A program made the translations under genes and the position numbers. A DNA stretch of 64,000 bases. Origin: [Clostridium] saccharolyticum WM1. GTDB lineage: Bacteria > Bacillota > Clostridia > Lachnospirales > Lachnospiraceae. Positions 16,403 to 25,940 of the stretch are shown here, one piece after another (within the stretch, counting starts at the first letter, position 1; each line of letters begins with the position of its first letter). The notes beneath the pieces are model-generated. The model saw only the letters and a list, made by a program, of their open reading frames with translations. It was not told the origin of the DNA and ran no database searches. The stretch is from contig NC_014376.1 of assembly GCF_000144625.1 (NCBI RefSeq), forward strand, positions 1,798,001 through 1,862,000. The letters run 5' to 3'.

Positions 16403-18331
16403 ATGAAACAATATGTCAAATGGCTGGGAAGGCTTTTTGCTCTTTCTGCCATGATCAATGTCTTTATTGAACTTGCCAGCAGAAAATCTCTGATAAGCCT
16501 TGGTTCCTATATATGGGGAAGCTTTCCTGTTTTTTTGCTCAACACCCTGATCATAACTCTGCCTTTTACGGTTGTTTTTGTGACAAAGCGCAAGGCTTTT
16601 ACATGCATTGCCCTATCTTTGCTATGGCTTTTTATGGGGGTGGTAAATGGAATCCTGCTTATATTCCGGACAACACCTTTTACTGCAGCGGATTTCCGCC
16701 TGGTGAAATATGCGGTCAGTCTGGCCACGGTTTACTTTACCTGGCTGCAGATTATTTTCATGGGCTGCGGTATTTTGTTTGCTGTGGTATTTATAGCCGC
16801 AGTATGGCGTAAAGCGCCTGTTTCCGGCGAAAAGGTGAGGTATGGCTTTGGAGCTGTGCTTATAGCCATAAGCTGCTTTGTTGTGCTTGGATTAACAAGT
16901 GCGGCCATGAAAACAGAATTGGTTGCCGTTCACTTCGGAAACATTGGAGAGGCCTTTAAAAGCTACGGATTTCCATATTGTTTTTCCAATTCCCTGTTTA
17001 ACACCGGAATCTCCAAGCCTGAAGGATACGGAACAGAGACAATGGAAGAGATCCGGGATGAAGAACTGGTTCCTGAGAATACTTATGCCCTGTCTGAAGG
17101 CACAAAGCCTAATGTAATCATGATCCAACTGGAGTCCTTTTTTGACCCATCTCTGTGGAAAGAGAACCCGGTGAATTACGATCCCATTCCTTTTTTTCAT
17201 CAGCTGCAGAAGAATTATCCTGGCGGGTATCTAAGCGTACCTTCTGTTGGAGCAGGTACGGCAAATACGGAATTTGAATCCATCACAGGTATGAATCTGG
17301 ACTTTTTCGGCCCGGGTGAATATCCATATAAAACTGTGCTAAAGAAAACTCCCTGCGAAAGTGTTGCCTTTGATTTGAAAAATCTTGGCTACAAGGCCCA
17401 TGCCATCCATAACAATGAGGCTACTTTTTACGACCGGAACCGGGTGTTTTCCCAACTTGGCTTTGATACGTTCACCCCTATTGAATATATGAATAATATC
17501 GAGAGAAATCCTACGGGCTGGTGCAAGGACAAGATTCTCACCGGTGAGATCATTCGAACACTGGATTCCACGAAAGGCCCTGACTTTATTTACACAATAT
17601 CCGTTCAGGGACACGGGAAATATCCAAGCTTTGAGTATTACTGCCAGCAGATCGGGGAAATGGACCAGTTTATCCGTTCTCTTGTCAATACCTTACGGAC
17701 CAGGAAGGAGCCAATTGTTCTGGTGATGTACGGGGACCATTTGCCTGGATTTGTATGGACACAGCATCAGATGAAAAACCGTTCCCTGTTTCAGACCGAA
17801 TATGTGATCTGGAACAACATGAACCTCCCGGTGGAAAAAAAGGATGTAGAGGCATATCAGCTTGCGGCTCATGTTCTGGATATGCTTAACATACATGAGG
17901 GAACAATGATGAGGTTCCATCAGAATTATTTCAGCAGCACCAAAGCAGAGGAGGAAAGCTATTTAAGAGATATGAAAACTCTGGAATATGACATTCTCTA
18001 TGGAGACCGGGAGGTGTATGGCGGAGAGAGTCCATACCAGTCTACGAACCTTAAAATGGGAATTGATGACATCGTGATTGACCAGGTGGTATACAATGAT
18101 TCCAATGTTCTTGTTTACGGAGAAAATTTTACTCCTTATTCCAGAATCTGCTTTGACGGGAAGGCTGTGGAAACTACCTTTGTCTGGCCAGAGCTTATTA
18201 TTGCTAAAAATGTCCAGGAAAAAAAGATGAAAGATTCGGAGCTTTCGGTCTGGCAGATCGGAAGGGATAAGGTACCTTTAGGAGAGAGCGAAACCCGTCC
18301 TAAAACGAAGAAGATCAAGTCTTTGAATTAA
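16403..18331 (+). CDS. LTA synthase-like membrane sulfatase (phosphoglycerol transferase family)
   Basis: 642 residues. About five membrane helices occupy residues 1-165, then an extracellular alkaline phosphatase/sulfatase-type domain (about 215-510). Metal and catalytic motifs: 'NVIMIQLESFFD' with the first metal Glu, 'GAGTANTEFESITG' with the expected nucleophile Thr286, and 'VMYGDHLPGF' with the Asp-His metal pair. LtaS-type enzymes move glycerol phosphate from phosphatidylglycerol onto teichoic acid or glycolipid chains. The C-terminal roughly 110 residues ('VIDQVVYNDSNVLVYGENFT') look like an extra Ig/TIG-like domain not found in LtaS itself, so the exact acceptor is open. GAGGTATAGG lies before the start. 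Confidence 0.88.
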   Translation: MKQYVKWLGRLFALSAMINVFIELASRKSLISLGSYIWGSFPVFLLNTLIITLPFTVVFVTKRKAFTCIALSLLWLFMGVVNGILLIFRTTPFTAADFRLVKYAVSLATVYFTWLQIIFMGCGILFAVVFIAAVWRKAPVSGEKVRYGFGAVLIAISCFVVLGLTSAAMKTELVAVHFGNIGEAFKSYGFPYCFSNSLFNTGISKPEGYGTETMEEIRDEELVPENTYALSEGTKPNVIMIQLESFFDPSLWKENPVNYDPIPFFHQLQKNYPGGYLSVPSVGAGTANTEFESITGMNLDFFGPGEYPYKTVLKKTPCESVAFDLKNLGYKAHAIHNNEATFYDRNRVFSQLGFDTFTPIEYMNNIERNPTGWCKDKILTGEIIRTLDSTKGPDFIYTISVQGHGKYPSFEYYCQQIGEMDQFIRSLVNTLRTRKEPIVLVMYGDHLPGFVWTQHQMKNRSLFQTEYVIWNNMNLPVEKKDVEAYQLAAHVLDMLNIHEGTMMRFHQNYFSSTKAEEESYLRDMKTLEYDILYGDREVYGGESPYQSTNLKMGIDDIVIDQVVYNDSNVLVYGENFTPYSRICFDGKAVETTFVWPELIIAKNVQEKKMKDSELSVWQIGRDKVPLGESETRPKTKKIKSLN

Positions 18332-18341
18332 AGGAAGATAA

Positions 18342-18380
18342 AAAGGAGGACACAGAGAACCGGATGTGCCCTCCCTTTGC
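18342..18380. terminator. Possible terminator between convergent genes
   Basis: AAAGGAGGACACA and TGTGCCCTCCCTTT form an imperfect stem over a ten-base loop, with mixed T-rich sequence after it. Confidence 0.4.
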
Positions 18381-18420
18381 TTGCTGTTTTCAGAATAAAC
18401 AGGTTATGGAAATTTCTGTA

Positions 18421-19527
18421 TTAAAGTGTGATTAATTCGTATTCACCATTCCCCAAACCGATTTTCACTGCATGTTCAACGGAGGATTTCCAGTTGGTGT
18501 TGGGATGGGTATCTTTGAAATGATCGTGATGATGGCTGCCATGCTTTTCCAGAACGCTCCCTGCCATGACAGGCTGGCGGTTTACGGCATCAGCACAGGC
18601 CATATCCAGGGCTACAGGGTCAAAGGAGGCAAACATACCCACATCAGGAATGATCGGGATATCGTTCTCCGAATGACAGTCGCAGTAAGGTGATACATCC
18701 ATGACCAGGCTGATGTGGAAATGGGGGCGGTCTCCCAGAACTGCCTTGGTATATTCCGCGATCTTGCAATTTAGAATGTCGTTGGACTCATCAAAATCTG
18801 TTTCAACGGCATCCACGGGACAGACTCCGATGCAGCGGCCGCATCCGACACAAAGGTTATGGTCGATGCCGGCCTTTTTATTCTGGAAAGAGATGGCACT
18901 GTGTGCGCAGTTTTTTTCACAGGCATGGCAGCCGATACAGGTTTCCTCTGTCACATGGGGCTTTCCGGAGTTATGCATCTCCATTTTACCGGCTCTGGAG
19001 CCGCAGCCCATTCCAATGTTTTTTAAAGCACCTCCAAACCCGGTGCTTTCATGGCCTTTGAAGTGGGTAAGAGAAATGAAGATATCTGCATCCATAACAG
19101 CACGTCCGATTTTCGCTTCCTTTATGTATTCGCCGTCAATAGGAACAAGGCTTTCGTCCGTACCTTTTAAGCCATCGGCGATCAAAACATGGCAGCCGGT
19201 GGAAAAGGGAGAGAATCCATTTTCATAAGCGGTATCCAGGTGATCCAGAGCATTTTTTCGGCTCCCTACATATAAGGTGTTGCAATCCGTTAAAAATGGT
19301 TTTCCGCCCTGGGATTTCACTAGGTCTACCACTGCTTTTGCGTAATTGGGGCGAAGAAAGGATAGATTTCCCAGCTCTCCAAAGTGAATTTTAATGGCTG
19401 TATATTTGTTCTGAAAGTCTATCTGATCCAACATTCCAGCTGTTTTTATAAGCCTTTTAAGCTTCTGGGGAAGGTTTTCCTGAAAAGTAGCATGAAAATT
19501 CGTAAAGTAAACCTTTGATTTTACCAT
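18421..19527 (-). CDS. DUF362 protein with two [4Fe-4S] ferredoxin motifs
   Basis: 368 residues. The DUF362 domain (about 1-185; 'AIKIHFGELGNLSFLRPNYA', 'LTHFKGHESTGFGGALKNIG') is followed by a ferredoxin-type pair of cluster motifs ('CIGCHACEKNC' and 'CVGCGRCIGVCP', about 192-235), then a further domain. The layout is common in anaerobes; a cytoplasmic redox role is likely but the reaction is unknown. GGAGACATCT sits before the ATG. It is convergent with the LTA synthase-like gene. Confidence 0.9.
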   Translation of the reverse strand: MVKSKVYFTNFHATFQENLPQKLKRLIKTAGMLDQIDFQNKYTAIKIHFGELGNLSFLRPNYAKAVVDLVKSQGGKPFLTDCNTLYVGSRKNALDHLDTAYENGFSPFSTGCHVLIADGLKGTDESLVPIDGEYIKEAKIGRAVMDADIFISLTHFKGHESTGFGGALKNIGMGCGSRAGKMEMHNSGKPHVTEETCIGCHACEKNCAHSAISFQNKKAGIDHNLCVGCGRCIGVCPVDAVETDFDESNDILNCKIAEYTKAVLGDRPHFHISLVMDVSPYCDCHSENDIPIIPDVGMFASFDPVALDMACADAVNRQPVMAGSVLEKHGSHHHDHFKDTHPNTNWKSSVEHAVKIGLGNGEYELITL

Positions 19528-19673
19528 AGATGTCTCCTTTTAAGATTGATATGATACCGTCATTATACTGTATAAAAAACGGGAATTCAAGAAGGCAATT
19601 AGGACTTTATTTCCAGAACTATTTATGCTAAACTAGGAGAAGCATTTGACAAAGGTTTACAGGAGGAAAAAAG

Positions 19674-20957
19674 ATGAGTCAGAACGGGCGTTCCAGAGAC
19701 ACGGTTTGCATTCAGGGCGGCTGGCAGCCGAAAAGCGGCCAAGCCAGGGTGCTTCCGATTTTTCAGAGCACAACATTTAAATATGACGACAGCGATCAGA
19801 TGGGAAGGCTGTTTGATTTAGAGGACGAAGGGTATTTTTATACAAGGCTGGCTAACCCCACCAATGATGCGGTAGCTTCTAAGATTTGTGAACTGGAAGG
19901 CGGAGTTGCGGCCATATTGACTTCTTCCGGACAGGCCGCTAATTTTTATGCACTGCTCAATATCTGCGAAAAAGGGGATCATGTGATCAGTTCTGCAACG
20001 ATTTACGGAGGCTCTACCAATCTTTTTACCGTAACCTTGAAGAAGATGGGGATTGAATCTACGCTGGTAGACCCGGATGCGTCAGAAGAAGAGCTTGAGA
20101 AGGCATTTAAGCCCAATACAAAAGCAGTATTTGGAGAAACGATCGGCAATCCATCTCTTGTAGTTCTTGATATTGAGAAATTCGCCGAAGTTGCACACAG
20201 GCACCGGGTGCCGCTGATCGTCGATAATACATTTGCGACGCCCATTAACTGCCGTCCATTTGAATGGGGAGCAGATATTGTAACCCACTCCACAACAAAA
20301 TATATGGATGGACATGCTACCAGTGTGGGCGGCTGTATCGTAGACAGCGGTAACTTTGACTGGAAGGCTCATGGGGATAGGTATCCGGGACTTACCACAC
20401 CTGACGAATCCTACCATGGCATTGTTTACACGGAAAAATTTGGTAAAAAAGCATATATAACAAAAGCTACCGCACAGTTAATGAGGGATTTGGGATCCAT
20501 TCCTTCCCCAATGAATTCCTTTTTATTAAATCTTGGACTGGAGACGCTTCATCTTCGGGTTCCGCGCCACTGTGAAAATGCCCTGAAGGTGGCCCGGTAT
20601 TTAAGCACCAGAGAAGATGTAGCCTGGATTAAGTATCCGGGATTAAAAGGGGATAAGTACCATGACCTGGCAAAGAAATATATGCCGGATGGTACCTGCG
20701 GCGTAATTTCCTTTGGTTTAAAGGGGGGCAGGGAAGCTGCGGTTAAATTTATGGATGGGCTGAAGCTGGCTGCTATTGTGACTCATGTTGCGGATGCGCG
20801 TACTTCTGTCTTGCATCCGGCCAGCCATACCCACAGGCAGTTAACCGATGAACAGCTTGTTGAAGCTGGAGTTGATCCTTCCATGATCCGGCTGAGTGTT
20901 GGAATCGAAAGCCCGGAGGATATTGTGGAGGATATCAGGCAGGCATTGGAACGGTAA
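19674..20957 (+). CDS. metY: O-acetylhomoserine sulfhydrylase (O-acetylhomoserine aminocarboxypropyltransferase)
   Basis: 427 residues, the MetY length. This PLP enzyme makes homocysteine from O-acetylhomoserine and sulfide for methionine synthesis. The PLP lysine lies in 'THSTTKYMDGHATSVGG'. Other Cys/Met-metabolism motifs are 'YTRLANPTNDAVASKI', 'TSSGQAANFYALLNI', 'VDNTFATPINCRPFEWGAD' and the C-terminal 'IRLSVGIESPEDIVEDI'. AGGAGG precedes the ATG. It is a single-gene unit bounded by a terminator. Homocysteine synthase and cysteine synthase activities are not separable by sequence alone. Confidence 0.92.
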   Translation: MSQNGRSRDTVCIQGGWQPKSGQARVLPIFQSTTFKYDDSDQMGRLFDLEDEGYFYTRLANPTNDAVASKICELEGGVAAILTSSGQAANFYALLNICEKGDHVISSATIYGGSTNLFTVTLKKMGIESTLVDPDASEEELEKAFKPNTKAVFGETIGNPSLVVLDIEKFAEVAHRHRVPLIVDNTFATPINCRPFEWGADIVTHSTTKYMDGHATSVGGCIVDSGNFDWKAHGDRYPGLTTPDESYHGIVYTEKFGKKAYITKATAQLMRDLGSIPSPMNSFLLNLGLETLHLRVPRHCENALKVARYLSTREDVAWIKYPGLKGDKYHDLAKKYMPDGTCGVISFGLKGGREAAVKFMDGLKLAAIVTHVADARTSVLHPASHTHRQLTDEQLVEAGVDPSMIRLSVGIESPEDIVEDIRQALER

Positions 20958-20974
20958 GATAGGCGAAAAGGCGG

Positions 20975-21014
20975 CGGGAAGACTGCAGTACCAGCAGTTT
21001 TCCCGTTATTTTTT
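20975..21014 (+). terminator. metY terminator
   Basis: CGGGAA-G-ACTGC pairs with GCAGT-T-TTCCCG, followed by TTATTTTTT. Confidence 0.85.
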
Positions 21015-21047
21015 GCATCGTTGGGTGAGATTCAGAGCCTGCAAATG

Positions 21048-21076
21048 TTGCAAGAAAAAGAGACAGGCGGTATAAT
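21048..21076 (+). promoter_or_regulatory. cls promoter
   Basis: TTGCAA (21048-21053), 17 bp, TATAAT (21071-21076). Confidence 0.75.
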
Positions 21077-21122
21077 GAAATAGATATCGTCAATGGAACA
21101 GGCAGCATGGGAGGTGCACAGA

Positions 21123-22673
21123 ATGAAACAGATCAGGAGGATGCTAAGAATTATTTTTGGACGGACCACGTTTGCGGCCGTTTCTCTTATGGTACAAGTG
21201 GCGATTCTTTTTGCGTCATACCGTTTTTTAAGCCGTTACCTTGCGTATTTTTATGGCGGCTTTGCGCTGCTTAGTGCATTTGTTATCATTTATATTCTGA
21301 ATAAAGAAGAAAACCCAAGCTTTAAACTGACCTGGATGGTCCCTATTGCAGCAGTTCCTGTGTTTGGAACGCTTTTTTACCTGTTTGTAGAGCTGCAAAT
21401 CGTGGGAAAGCTGATGAACAAAAGGCTTCGAGTCAACATGGAGCAAACGGAAAGCTACCTGACACAAAATACCAAGGTCATGGAGGAGCTGTCAAGGATC
21501 AGCAGACGGAATGCAAATCTGGCACGCTATATTAAAAACTCAGGCCATTATCCGGTATATAAAAACACCAATGCCCAGTACTTTCCACTGGGAGAAGCCA
21601 TGTTTGAAGAAATGAAGAAAGAGCTGGAGGGTGCAAAACGGTTTATCTTTATGGAATTCTTTATTGTGGAACGTGGGGAAATGTGGGATACTATATTGGA
21701 CATTCTGGAAAGAAAGGTTAAGGAAGGGGTGGAAGTAAGGTTCATGTATGACGGCATGTGTTCTCTGGTCCTCCTTCCATTCAGCTATCCAAAGGAATTG
21801 CAGGCAAAGGGAATCAAGGCAAAGATGTTTTCCCCCATCAAGCCTGCATTTACTACGTACCAGAATAACCGGGATCACAGAAAGATTCTGGTGGTCGACG
21901 GCCTTACGGCTTTTACCGGTGGGATAAATCTGGCAGATGAATATATTAACAGGCGGGTTCGTTTCGGTCATTGGAAGGATACCGGAATCATGCTGAAAGG
22001 GGATGCTGTTACCAGCTTTACCATGATGTTTCTTCAAATGTGGAATATTTCTGAAAAGGAACCTGAGGACTATGGAAAATATTTAAAAGATCCGGAATAT
22101 TTTTATCCTCTGGAGCTGAATATGGATGGATTTGTGATCCCTTATGGAGACAGCCCCCTGGATCAGGAGACAGTAGGGGAACAGGTTTATCTGGATATAA
22201 TTAATTCTGCCAGGCATTATGTCCATATTATGACGCCGTATCTGATCCTGGACTATGAAATGGTTCAGGCACTTACTTTTGCTGCCAAGCGGGGGGTTGA
22301 GGTCATTATCATCATGCCCCGGATACCGGATAAGAAATACGCATTTCTTCTTGCAAAATCCCATTATGGAGAGCTGATAAGAGCTGGGGTTCAGATTTAT
22401 GAATACATACCTGGTTTTGTTCATGCAAAGGTTTACGCAAGTGATGACACCAAGGCGGTTGTTGGAACCATTAACATGGATTTCAGAAGCCTGTACCTGC
22501 ATTTTGAATGTGCGGTATATTTATATCGAAATGAGGTTATACGGGACATCCAGAGGGATTTTCATAATACTTTGGCCCAGTCCCGGAGGATCACCATGGA
22601 AGACTGCAGGAATTATCCCTGGTATGAAATGTTGGCAGGGCGGGCATTAAGATTGTTTGCGCCGCTTATGTAG
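21123..22673 (+). CDS. cls: Cardiolipin synthase (phospholipase D family)
   Basis: 516 residues from ATG 21123, set by GGGAGGT at 21109-21115; an in-frame ATG at 21093 is less well placed. Two N-terminal membrane helices (roughly residues 10-75) anchor it. Two HKD catalytic motifs follow: 'DHRKILVVDGLTAFTGGINL' and 'FVHAKVYASDDTKAVVGTIN'. The enzyme condenses two phosphatidylglycerol molecules to cardiolipin and glycerol at the membrane. Length, helix pair and both HKD motifs match bacterial Cls. Own promoter and terminator. Confidence 0.94.
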   Translation: MKQIRRMLRIIFGRTTFAAVSLMVQVAILFASYRFLSRYLAYFYGGFALLSAFVIIYILNKEENPSFKLTWMVPIAAVPVFGTLFYLFVELQIVGKLMNKRLRVNMEQTESYLTQNTKVMEELSRISRRNANLARYIKNSGHYPVYKNTNAQYFPLGEAMFEEMKKELEGAKRFIFMEFFIVERGEMWDTILDILERKVKEGVEVRFMYDGMCSLVLLPFSYPKELQAKGIKAKMFSPIKPAFTTYQNNRDHRKILVVDGLTAFTGGINLADEYINRRVRFGHWKDTGIMLKGDAVTSFTMMFLQMWNISEKEPEDYGKYLKDPEYFYPLELNMDGFVIPYGDSPLDQETVGEQVYLDIINSARHYVHIMTPYLILDYEMVQALTFAAKRGVEVIIIMPRIPDKKYAFLLAKSHYGELIRAGVQIYEYIPGFVHAKVYASDDTKAVVGTINMDFRSLYLHFECAVYLYRNEVIRDIQRDFHNTLAQSRRITMEDCRNYPWYEMLAGRALRLFAPLM

Positions 22674-22710
22674 AGCAATAGGGAATAGACGGCTGTCTAT
22701 GTAAAAATGC

Positions 22711-22738
22711 GCCGGAAGCATATGCTTCCGGCGTATTT
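22711..22738. terminator. Bidirectional terminator between cls and the collagen-like gene
   Basis: GCCGGAAGCAT/ATGCTTCCGGC perfect palindrome followed by GTATTTTAT. The reverse strand has AAAAATGC outside the stem. Confidence 0.8.
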
Positions 22739-22778
22739 TATCAGATCATAGATCTTTAAAATGACTTTGTGCCAGTGA

Positions 22779-24737
22779 TTATTGGGAAACTTCAAAAATA
22801 ACCATGTGTGCCTGTACTGGGGTCGCACCGTATGAAACGGTCTGACCAGTTGTGTTAACAAGTGCAATGGTGGATGGGATTGCGCCCACAGTAATCAGGG
22901 CGATTCCGCTTAACTGGCCTGTTACGATTGGCGAGCTTGACGAAATACCACTGCTTCCATTAATTTGTAAATTAAAATCCACATAAGTTGCTGGACCTGC
23001 ACCGTCAGTACTTACCCACCAGGATACATAGTAATTTTGTTCTGCATTCAGTGTTGCTACGCCTGTTGATGTGTTATAAGAGATATTAAGACTCTGATTA
23101 TTTAAAATGGTATTGAATACAACAGGACTTCCATTTGCTACTGTGGTACCTCCAGTGAGCTGTAGGTCAAATCCCCGTAATTGGGTAAATGGTCCCTGAG
23201 GTCCCGTTGGCCCAGTTGGTCCTTGTGCACCAGTAGCGCCAGTAGCACCAGAAGGTCCAGTTGGTCCAGTTGGCCCGGTCGGTCCCGTCGGTCCCTGAGC
23301 ACCGGTAGCACCAGCGGGTCCAGTTGGCCCGGTCGGTCCGGTTGGTCCCTGAGCACCGGTAGCACCGGTCGGTCCGGTTGGTCCGGTCGGTCCGGTTGGT
23401 CCCTGAGCGCCGGTAGCACCAGTAGCACCGGTCGGTCCGGTCGGTCCGGTTGGTCCCTGAGCACCGGTAGCGCCAGTAGCGCCAGTAGCACCGGTCGGTC
23501 CGGTTGGTCCCTGAGCGCCGGTAGCACCCGTTGGTCCGGTTGGTCCGGTCGGTCCGGTCGGCCCCTGAGCACCGGTAGCGCCAGTAGCGCCGGTCGGCCC
23601 GGTTGGTCCGGTTGGTCCCTGAGCGCCGGTAGCGCCAGTAGCGCCAGTAGCACCGGTCGGTCCGGTTGGTCCGGTCGGTCCCGTCGGTCCCTGAGCACCG
23701 GTAGCGCCAGTAGCACCAGTCGGTCCGGTTGGTCCCTGAGCACCGGTAGCGCCAGTAGCACCGGTCGGTCCGGTTGGTCCGGTTGGCCCCTGAGCGCCGG
23801 TAGCGCCAGTAGCGCCAGTAGCACCGGTCGGTCCGGTTGGTCCCTGAGCGCCGGTAGCACCGGAAGGTCCGGTCGGTCCGGTTGGTCCCTGAGCGCCGGT
23901 AGCACCGGTAGCACCGGTCGGTCCGGTTGGTCCGGTTGGTCCCTGAGCGCCGGTAGCGCCAGTAGCACCGGTCGGTCCGGTTGGTCCCTGAGCGCCAGTA
24001 GCACCGGTCGGTCCGGTTGGTCCGGTTGGTCCCTGAGCGCCGGTAGCGCCAGTAGCACCGGTCGGTCCGGTCGGTCCCTGAGCACCGGTAGCACCGGTAG
24101 CACCCGTTGGCCCGGTCGGCCCGGTCGGCCCAGTCGGTCCCTGAGCGCCGGTAGCACCGGTAGCACCGGTTGGTCCGGTTGGTCCGGTTGGCCCCTGAGC
24201 ACCGGTAGCACCCGTTGGCCCAGTCGGTCCCTGAGCGCCGGTAGCACCGGTAGCACCCGTTGGTCCGGTTGGTCCGGTTGGCCCCTGAGCACCGGTAGCA
24301 CCGGTAGCACCGGTAGCACCCGTTGGTCCGGTCGGCCCCTGAGCGCCGGTAGCACCCGTCGGTCCGGTTGGACCCTGAGGTCCGGTCGGTCCCGTCGGTC
24401 CCTGTACTCCCTGCGGTCCTTGCGGTCCTATTGGTCCCTGAGGTCCGGCAGGACCTTGCGGTCCTTGTGGTCCCTGTGCACCCGTCGGTCCGGTTGGACC
24501 CTGGAAGCCTCTTGGCCCGGTCGGTCCGGTCGGTCCGGTCGGTCCCTGGAAGCCCCTAGGACCCATTGGCCCGGTTGGGCCCTGAGGACCTCTTGGCCCG
24601 GTCGGTCCCGTCGGCCCGGTTGGTCCTGGACAGCCTCTTGGGCCAGGGCAGCCTCTGGGGCCTTGCGGTCCCGTTGGGCCGCAACAACAGCATCTATCAC
24701 AGCAGTGATCTTCGTCCCAATTTCTATAATTATTCAT
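22779..24737 (-). CDS. Collagen-like surface protein (BclA-like), probable spore or exosporium filament
   Basis: 652 residues. A short Cys-rich start ([10 protein letters not shown] within the first 21 residues) is followed by an uninterrupted Gly-X-Y region from about residue 20 to 516, dominated by GPT, GAT and GAQ triplets. The C-terminal domain of 136 residues ('[20 protein letters not shown]') resembles the trimerising jelly-roll head of BclA-type proteins. Family knowledge: such proteins form glycosylated hair-like filaments on spores; Thr-rich triplets fit O-glycosylation. No classical signal peptide is seen, as in exosporium proteins. The ribosome site is AGGAGGG, and a possible sigma-K-like promoter lies about 105 bases upstream. 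Neighbouring DUF4489 genes support a spore-surface locus. Confidence 0.85.
   Translation of the reverse strand: MNNYRNWDEDHCCDRCCCCGPTGPQGPRGCPGPRGCPGPTGPTGPTGPRGPQGPTGPMGPRGFQGPTGPTGPTGPRGFQGPTGPTGAQGPQGPQGPAGPQGPIGPQGPQGVQGPTGPTGPQGPTGPTGATGAQGPTGPTGATGATGATGAQGPTGPTGPTGATGATGAQGPTGPTGATGAQGPTGPTGPTGATGATGAQGPTGPTGPTGPTGATGATGAQGPTGPTGATGATGAQGPTGPTGPTGATGAQGPTGPTGATGATGAQGPTGPTGPTGATGATGAQGPTGPTGPSGATGAQGPTGPTGATGATGATGAQGPTGPTGPTGATGATGAQGPTGPTGATGATGAQGPTGPTGPTGPTGATGATGATGAQGPTGPTGPTGATGATGAQGPTGPTGPTGPTGATGAQGPTGPTGATGATGATGAQGPTGPTGPTGATGATGAQGPTGPTGPTGPTGATGAQGPTGPTGPTGPAGATGAQGPTGPTGPTGPTGPSGATGATGAQGPTGPTGPQGPFTQLRGFDLQLTGGTTVANGSPVVFNTILNNQSLNISYNTSTGVATLNAEQNYYVSWWVSTDGAGPATYVDFNLQINGSSGISSSSPIVTGQLSGIALITVGAIPSTIALVNTTGQTVSYGATPVQAHMVIFEVSQ
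23190..24680 (-). repeat. Collagen triplet coding repeat with higher-order units
   Basis: About 1.49 kb of 9-bp-based repeats encoding Gly-X-Y. Units of the form GAQ-(GPT)2-4-(GAT)1-3 recur roughly every 27-54 bp, giving a higher-order pattern that is prone to slippage and unequal recombination. The low complexity also creates long meaningless open frames on both strands. Confidence 0.9.
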
Positions 24738-24841
24738 TATAATTCCCTCCTGTTAAGGTTGATATTATGATTTTCTGCTTATAAGCAATTTGTACAAGAT
24801 TGAAATCAGAATATAAAGGGTTTTCGTACTCCTTTATACCT

Positions 24842-24869
24842 TATGATATGTATTGAATGACAAGTTTGT
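24842..24869 (-). promoter_or_regulatory. Possible sigma-K-type promoter of the collagen-like gene
   Basis: On the reverse strand AC, 17 bases, CATATCATA matches the late mother-cell pattern AC-N16/17-CATANNNTA. It lies about 105 bases upstream of the start. Short consensus, so chance is possible. Confidence 0.35.
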
Positions 24870-25070
24870 TAGAAATTAAATTGACTTAATAGTACCACCA
24901 GGATTACTGTGTACCGGAGGGAAACTATCCCGGGATAATTGGGGAGAGATCTGTAAATGAACACTGATAAAGGATAGAAAAACTATTTTCGATGGGAAGA
25001 GAGGACTTGTACAAAAATGGCTGCAGAGGATTTAATATATTTCAATAGCAGATACAAATGGTTAAAAATT

Positions 25071-25119
25071 GCTCCTTTTTGATAAGAATTTTATCGCATA
25101 AGTCCTATCAAAAAGGAGC
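25071..25119. repeat. 14-bp perfect inverted repeat in a gene-free stretch
   Basis: GCTCCTTTTTGATA (25071-25084) and TATCAAAAAGGAGC (25106-25119) flank a 21-base loop. No T run follows on either strand, so it is not a typical terminator. The rest of 24738-25191 shows only AT-rich sequence and the putative promoter above. Confidence 0.7.
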
Positions 25120-25191
25120 TGTCTTAATAAGCGGACAAGCCGGTTTACTCTGCCGGTATAAGGTCAAAAGAACTTTCATAATAGTTACCGG

Positions 25192-25929
25192 TCAATAAAT
25201 ATTCGCTTTTATTTCATTAATCAAAGCATTTAGCCCTAATTCATTGCAATCCTTAATTAGTCCCATAGTAATAAAATTACTTAAGGATTTTGTTACCTCT
25301 ATCTTATCATTTGCATTTAATGAATGAATCGTTTTTTCGATCAAAATCAAAATTTCATTATTTATTTCATTATTTTCAGTATAATGAGCATATAGTTTTT
25401 GCAGTTCTCTGATAATTGGTTCATTGATTCCGCTTGCCATGATATTCATTATTTGGCTGCCGGAAAAAGATTCCTTTTCTGGTTCGGAGTTGTCAATCAG
25501 CTTTCCATCTCCAAGAAAGCTGATTTGAAATTTGGAAGCATAGTTGTTTTTTGAAATAAGGCCGCTGATCAGGTCGTAGGCCTCACGGGTAAATTCTTCG
25601 TTATTGCAAATAAAAGAATAGGTTTTACCTGAGTTGATTTCTACATTGATCCCCTTAAATCTGGTTTGCTTCCGATCCCAGTACAGCCATGCAGCAGGAT
25701 ACAGAACTACAGCCACCAGAATGCCAATGATATTTGCAGGGCTGTTACCAGACAATGCTATGAGTAATAAAAGCAGTACGAATTGGACTGGAAATGATTT
25801 ATGGGGACAGCTTCCCATCCATATTTGAGAAATATCTGCGGTTTTTATCATATGATTTTCCCATCTAAACGTATTTTCTTCAATAGTTATGGTAGAATCT
25901 AAAAATTTTATATTCGATTGATTTGCCAT
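25192..25929 (-). CDS. Membrane protein of unknown function
   Basis: 245 residues. An N-terminal soluble part (1-45, with a beta-rich 'ITIEENTFRWENHMIKTADI') precedes two adjacent hydrophobic segments at about 47-85 and a soluble C-terminal part with an acidic helical end. The pattern of a small PH-like start, a helix pair and a second beta segment ('FKGINVEINSGKTYSFIC') resembles DUF6232-type proteins, but I am not certain. GAGGAG precedes the start. It lies 11 bp downstream of a DUF4489 gene on the same strand, so it may be co-transcribed. Confidence 0.6.
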   Translation of the reverse strand: MANQSNIKFLDSTITIEENTFRWENHMIKTADISQIWMGSCPHKSFPVQFVLLLLLIALSGNSPANIIGILVAVVLYPAAWLYWDRKQTRFKGINVEINSGKTYSFICNNEEFTREAYDLISGLISKNNYASKFQISFLGDGKLIDNSEPEKESFSGSQIMNIMASGINEPIIRELQKLYAHYTENNEINNEILILIEKTIHSLNANDKIEVTKSLSNFITMGLIKDCNELGLNALINEIKANIY

Positions 25930-25940
25930 GAAATTCTCCT

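Noticed and set aside
23181..24770. 529-codon open frame on the + strand and a 405-codon frame on the - strand within the collagen-like gene
   Set aside because: Both are shadows of the triplet repeat (Ser/Gly/Trp and Leu/Pro/Arg runs) without ribosome sites; the Gly-X-Y frame has a good start and real end domains.
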